A stretch of DNA of 64,000 nt from Luteolibacter yonseiensis (GTDB taxonomy: Bacteria; Verrucomicrobiota; Verrucomicrobiia; Verrucomicrobiales; Akkermansiaceae): the NCBI RefSeq assembly GCF_016595465.1, contig NZ_JAENIK010000008.1, forward strand, positions 124,001 through 188,000, given 5' to 3'. Both the position numbers and the translations under genes were made by a program. Shown piece by piece: positions 60,304 to 64,000 of this stretch; within the stretch, counting starts at the first letter, position 1, and each line of letters opens with the position of its first letter. The notes under the pieces are model-generated. The model ran no database searches, had not been told where the DNA came from, and saw nothing but the letters and a program-made list of their open reading frames with translations.

Positions 60304-62076
60304 TCACACAAGCTGCGTCTCGACGAGCAGCTTGTAAGTCCCGTCACGGGCGAGGAGTTCCTCGTGGCTGCCGCTTTCCACGATTTTCCCGTGGCTGAAG
60401 ACGAGGATCTTGTCGGCATGGCGGACGGTGGACAGGCGGTGGGCGATGACGAGGCTGGTGCGACCGACCATCAGACGTTCGAGAGCTTCGTTCACCTGGC
60501 GTTCGCTTTCGGAGTCGAGCGCGGAGGTGGCTTCGTCGAGGAGAAGGATGCTCGGATTCGCCAGGATCGCACGGGCGATCGCGATGCGCTGGCGCTGGCC
60601 GCCGGAAAGCTTCGTTCCACGTGGGCCTACCAGGGTATCATAGCCGGACGGCAGGGCGCTGATGAACGAATGGGCGTTCGCCATCTCGGCCGCCCGGGTG
60701 ATTTCCTCACGCGAGGCTCCGGGTCTGCCATACTCGATGTTCTCAAGAATGCTGCCGCCGAAAAGAAGGACCTCCTGCGGGACGATGCCGAGCTGCCCGC
60801 GCAGGCAGGCAAGACTGATGTCGGAGGAATCAGCATCGTCAAAGGACACCCGGCCGTGCTCCGGGGCGTGGAAACCGAGGATGAGGGAGAAGACCGTGGA
60901 TTTCCCAGCACCGGAAGGGCCGACGAGAGCGACGCGCTGCCCTGGCCGGACATCGAACCGGATGTCGTCGAGCACCAGCACATCGGGCCGGGAAGGGTAG
61001 CGGAAGTTGACGCCCTCGAAAGAAAGCCCCCCCTCGAGCCGGATGTCGCTCCGGCCGGTGGCGCGCTCGGTCGGAGTGTCGAGGATCTCGCGGAGACGGT
61101 CCGTGGCACCGGCGGTTTGCTGGAACTGGGAGATGATTTCGGGAAACGAACCGAGCGACGCGCCGACGAAAATAGAGAACAGGATGAAGGCCGCGAAATT
61201 CGTCCAACCGATCTCGCCATGCGCATACATGCGCGCCCCGAACCAGGTGACGAATGCGACGGTGCCGAAAAGGGCGAAGATGATGAAGGATAGGAAGGCC
61301 GCACGGTGGCGGGCGCCGCGCAGCGTGACATCCATGAAACGGTCCAGCGCCCGGTCATAGCGGCGGGCTTCGAACGTTTCATTTCCGAAGGCCTTCACAT
61401 CCGCGATGGATTGGGTGGATTCCTCGATCACGGTGCCGGCTTCCGCGAGGGAGTCCTGGGCATCCCTGGAAAAACCACGGACCTTCCTGCCGAAGAACGC
61501 GATGGCGAGCACGACGACCGGCACGCTGGCGAGCATGATGAACGAGAGCTTCCACGAGGAAATGAAGATGAAAACCAGGCCTCCGACGAGGATCACGCTG
61601 TGCCGCACCGCCTGCGGCACGGCGTTGAGCAAGGTGTCCCGGACGATGCCGAGATCGGCGGAAACGCGGTTGCTGAGCGAACCGGAACGCTGCTCGTGGT
61701 AGAAACCGATCGGCAGTTTGACGAGATGGGCGAAAATGTCACGGCGCAGGTGGTTCAGCGCGGCCTCACCGGAGCGGATGAACCCCTGGACGCGGAAAAA
61801 CGCGATCACGGACTGCACCGCCAGCGTACCGACGAGCATCAGCACGATGCGGTTGGATTTTTCCAGGATGATGGCGGGATCCACCCCTTTGATCATCGCG
61901 TCGGTCGGATTTCCGATGAGTTCCTTGAGGAAATACGGGAAAGCGAGCGAGAGGACCGCGGTGAAGAAAAGCGCGGCGAGAGATGGCAGGAACACGGCCT
62001 TTTCCCGCATGAGATAGCTGAGAACCCATCGGTGGGAAGAGAGGGGCTTTTTCGCTTTCGGCTCGGACAACGGCAT
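60304..62076 (-). CDS. ABC exporter, ATPase-permease fusion (MsbA-like)
   Basis: A 590-residue half-transporter: six TM segments in residues ~25-320, then a nucleotide-binding domain. Walker A is GPSGAGKST, the Q-loop region is LGIVPQEVLLFGGSI, the signature is LSGGQRQRIAIARAIL, Walker B is ILLLDEATSALD and the switch is IAHRLSTVRHAD. The layout matches MsbA/bacterial ABCB-type exporters, so lipid A, phospholipid or drug export is possible. The start at 62076 (MPLSEPKAKK) fits the family. Convergent with ruvB; a small hairpin with 6-bp arms spans both stops. Confidence 0.9.
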   Translation of the reverse strand: MPLSEPKAKKPLSSHRWVLSYLMREKAVFLPSLAALFFTAVLSLAFPYFLKELIGNPTDAMIKGVDPAIILEKSNRIVLMLVGTLAVQSVIAFFRVQGFIRSGEAALNHLRRDIFAHLVKLPIGFYHEQRSGSLSNRVSADLGIVRDTLLNAVPQAVRHSVILVGGLVFIFISSWKLSFIMLASVPVVVLAIAFFGRKVRGFSRDAQDSLAEAGTVIEESTQSIADVKAFGNETFEARRYDRALDRFMDVTLRGARHRAAFLSFIIFALFGTVAFVTWFGARMYAHGEIGWTNFAAFILFSIFVGASLGSFPEIISQFQQTAGATDRLREILDTPTERATGRSDIRLEGGLSFEGVNFRYPSRPDVLVLDDIRFDVRPGQRVALVGPSGAGKSTVFSLILGFHAPEHGRVSFDDADSSDISLACLRGQLGIVPQEVLLFGGSILENIEYGRPGASREEITRAAEMANAHSFISALPSGYDTLVGPRGTKLSGGQRQRIAIARAILANPSILLLDEATSALDSESERQVNEALERLMVGRTSLVIAHRLSTVRHADKILVFSHGKIVESGSHEELLARDGTYKLLVETQLV

Positions 62077-62174
62077 GTGCGGATGGGAAACGATTGGGCG
62101 GGCTGCGTCAATGACCGCGAATGCTGGAAATTTTCCATTTGCCAATCCTCCGGAAAATTCTGAGTCTCATAGTT

Positions 62175-63098
62175 ATGAAAATATCCCGGCTGTGGATTCC
62201 CGCCATTTTCGTGCTTTCCGCAATGTCCGCACAAGCGGTGGTGAACCTTTCCGGGAATATCAACAACACGGCTCCCGGAATCATTCCCGGCTTCGGCCTC
62301 TTCGGCAATGTCGGCGTGGTGAACACCAGCGGTTCCGGGATCTACCTGGGCGGTGGATGGGTGCTGACGGCGAATCATGTGGCGGGATCGCTGCCCGCCA
62401 CGGCGACGTTCGGCGGCGTCGCCTACCCGACCCAGGCGGGAAGCTGGCAGCGCATCACCAACCCGACCGGCATGGGATTGAGCACCTACACGGACATGGT
62501 GGTATTCCGGCTTGCGGGTTCATTGGCGTTGCCAACGGTGGATCTCGCATCCTTGAGCCCCGCCCTGTCGGACAACGCGATCCTGGTGGGGAACGGACGC
62601 ATTCAGGAAAACACTTCCACCACCTGGATCCATACGCCGGTGGCTGGAATCAACAACGATACCTGGGTCGAAACCCCTCCCGGCAGTCCGAACCGCGAGG
62701 GCTATGAGACCATCGGAACCCACGAAGTCCGCTGGGGGGTGAATGACGTGGCCTCCGTATCGGTTCAGACGGTGAACATTGCCGGGGCGGATGTACGGTA
62801 TTTCACCACGAGCTTCGACAACCCGGGGTATGCCAACGAGGCGCAGGCGGTGACGGGAGACTCGGGTGGCGGGGCATTCATCTACAGCGGCTCATCCTGG
62901 AAGCTCGCCGGCATGATGTTCTCCGTGGCGACCTATGAAAACCAACCCGGCGGGGCGAATTCCGCCATCGTAGGACAACAAACGGCGATCGCCGACATCG
63001 CATCCTACCGGAACCAGATTCTGGCGATTGTTCCGGAGCCGTCGACGGCCCTCCTCGGGTTGTTGGGCTTGCTCGGATTCTGCAGGCGCAGAAGGTGA
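62175..63098 (+). CDS. Trypsin-like serine protease with PEP-CTERM sorting signal
   Basis: A 307-residue exported protease with signal peptide (RLWIPAIFVLSAMSAQA). The catalytic triad is visible: His in GGGWVLTANHVAG, Asp in YTDMVVFRLAG and Ser in GDSGGGAFIYSG. The C-terminus VPEPSTALLGLLGLLGFCRRRR is a canonical PEP-CTERM anchor signal. It is therefore probably sorted to the cell surface or exopolysaccharide. It lies between the ABC exporter (divergent) and rsmA, from which it is separated by 119 bp. Confidence 0.87.
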   Translation: MKISRLWIPAIFVLSAMSAQAVVNLSGNINNTAPGIIPGFGLFGNVGVVNTSGSGIYLGGGWVLTANHVAGSLPATATFGGVAYPTQAGSWQRITNPTGMGLSTYTDMVVFRLAGSLALPTVDLASLSPALSDNAILVGNGRIQENTSTTWIHTPVAGINNDTWVETPPGSPNREGYETIGTHEVRWGVNDVASVSVQTVNIAGADVRYFTTSFDNPGYANEAQAVTGDSGGGAFIYSGSSWKLAGMMFSVATYENQPGGANSAIVGQQTAIADIASYRNQILAIVPEPSTALLGLLGLLGFCRRRR

Positions 63099-63217
63099 AA
63101 ACCCGCAGGGAAACGAGGCCAGATGCTAGTCCGGCCCCTATTTTCCCCCCGCCACCCGGCGGTCTCCCCACTCTCCGCTATTGCGCGTGGCCTGCGGATA
63201 GGCCATGAACGGCGGCC

Positions 63218-64000
63218 ATGACGGGTCGAGAAATACGGGAACTGCTGGATCACGCGGGGGTGCTGCCGAGCAAGCAGCTTGGGCAGAACTTCCTCATCGA
63301 CCCGAATATGGCGCGCTGGATCGTCTCCCAGCTCGAAATTTCCCCGGATGACGCGGTGGTGGAGGTCGGCCCGGGAGCGGGTTCGCTGACCACGCACCTC
63401 GTGGGTCAGGTGCGGAAGTTGATCCTGATCGAGTTCGACGCGCGCCTGGCCGCCGCGTTGAAGGAAAAGCACAAGGACGATCCCGGCGTGGAGGTCCATC
63501 ATGAGGACGCGGTGAAGTTCGACGGCAGGAAACTCTTCAAACACCGCCCGCTGAAATTCCTCGGCAATCTCCCGTATTCCTGCGGCGGGGCGATCATGAA
63601 AAACCTTCTCAGCCGTCCGCATCCGTTCGACCGGGCGGTCATCATGCTGCAAAAGGAAGTCATCGACCGTCTCGCGGCGCAGCCGGGTACCAAGGACTAC
63701 GGCATTCTTTCCCTGCGGACACAGGCGAACTGGGAGGTGAGATCCCTCCGCACCGTGCCTCCCGAAGCGTTTTACCCGCAGCCGAAGATCGACTCCAGCG
63801 TCGCGGTGCTGACACCCCGGACGAGCGGGCTGCCGGTTTTCGACTACCGCTTGTATGACGAGCTCATCCGCCGTGGCTTCGCCCAGCGCCGCAAGCAGTT
63901 GAAAAAGCAACTGCCCGACGGGCCCGATTGGGAGACCGTCACCCGGGAACTGGGCGTGAACACCACCGTGCGCGGCGAGGAACTCACGCTGGTCCAGTGG
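63218..64000 (+). CDS. rsmA: 16S rRNA dimethyladenosine transferase RsmA (KsgA), C-terminus off the window
   Basis: The first 261 codons of RsmA/KsgA, which dimethylates A1518 and A1519 of 16S rRNA; the gene runs past base 64000. The start at 63218 is followed by LPSKQLGQNFLID, the family N-terminal signature. SAM-binding motif I is VVEVGPGAGSLTTHLV, the catalytic NLPY motif appears as FLGNLPYSCGG, and FYPQPKIDSSVAVL is the C-terminal motif. Only the last stretch of the C-terminal domain is missing. Confidence 0.95.
   Translation, partial: MTGREIRELLDHAGVLPSKQLGQNFLIDPNMARWIVSQLEISPDDAVVEVGPGAGSLTTHLVGQVRKLILIEFDARLAAALKEKHKDDPGVEVHHEDAVKFDGRKLFKHRPLKFLGNLPYSCGGAIMKNLLSRPHPFDRAVIMLQKEVIDRLAAQPGTKDYGILSLRTQANWEVRSLRTVPPEAFYPQPKIDSSVAVLTPRTSGLPVFDYRLYDELIRRGFAQRRKQLKKQLPDGPDWETVTRELGVNTTVRGEELTLVQW

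Noticed and set aside
60283..60304. Terminator between ruvB and the ABC exporter
   Set aside because: The 6-bp hairpin TGAGGG / CCCTCA overlaps both stop codons and has no T-run, so it was not listed as a terminator.

Overview
The window looks like chromosomal DNA of a Verrucomicrobium, probably of the Luteolibacter/Haloferula type. This rests on high GC content, PEP-CTERM exported proteins, giant secreted PA14/LTD/Calx-beta proteins, sigma factors fused to membrane and repeat domains, and a Bacteroidetes/Chlamydiae-like ParE. No mobile elements, CRISPR arrays, rRNA or tRNA genes were seen. Both ends cut a gene: a TonB-dependent receptor at the left and rsmA at the right.

Layout. 1-2.9 kb: a siderophore-type TonB receptor, its likely AraC-type regulator, a DUF3592-like membrane protein and a TerC-family protein, all on the minus strand. 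3-4.9 kb: parE. 4.9-20 kb: two paralogous minus-strand operons, each an ECF-like sigma factor fused to a membrane segment and repeat domain plus a membrane-anchored repeat protein. They flank a 2027-residue secreted protein and share a conserved promoter-like block. 20-31.4 kb: an exported metalloprotease, trpB, a 2292-residue metalloprotease with seven PA14 domains, and a glycoside hydrolase. 31.4-37.2 kb: a GNAT acetyltransferase, an unusual UPF0489 + papain-like + CapA fusion, and two tandem paralogous exported proteins. 37.2-41.6 kb: ruvA, an MFS sugar-acid transporter, a possible orphan immunity protein, queG and aroK.

41.6-52.8 kb is the functional highlight, a guanidine/urea-carboxylase nitrogen-assimilation locus. 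It holds an ABC importer, the SMR guanidinium exporter sugE preceded by a guanidine-II (mini-ykkC) riboswitch, a NikR-family regulator, two DUF1989 proteins (carboxyguanidine deiminase type), a biotin-dependent urea/guanidine carboxylase and allophanate hydrolase. The inferred route is guanidine import, carboxylation, deimination to allophanate, and hydrolysis to ammonia and CO2, with SugE as the safety valve. A NikR-type operator (GTATGA-N16-TCATAC) lies before the regulator gene and a near-match lies before the importer. The regulator itself lacks three of the four nickel ligands of E. coli NikR, so it probably senses something other than nickel.

52.8-64 kb: a Sua5/TsaC enzyme, a secreted GH2 beta-galactosidase with a LamG-like domain inserted into its catalytic barrel, a PEP-CTERM protein, a DUF5362-like membrane protein, ruvB, an MsbA-like ABC exporter, a PEP-CTERM trypsin-like protease and rsmA. 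Shine-Dalgarno sequences are weak or absent at many genes, so several starts were chosen from homology, signal peptides and overlaps.
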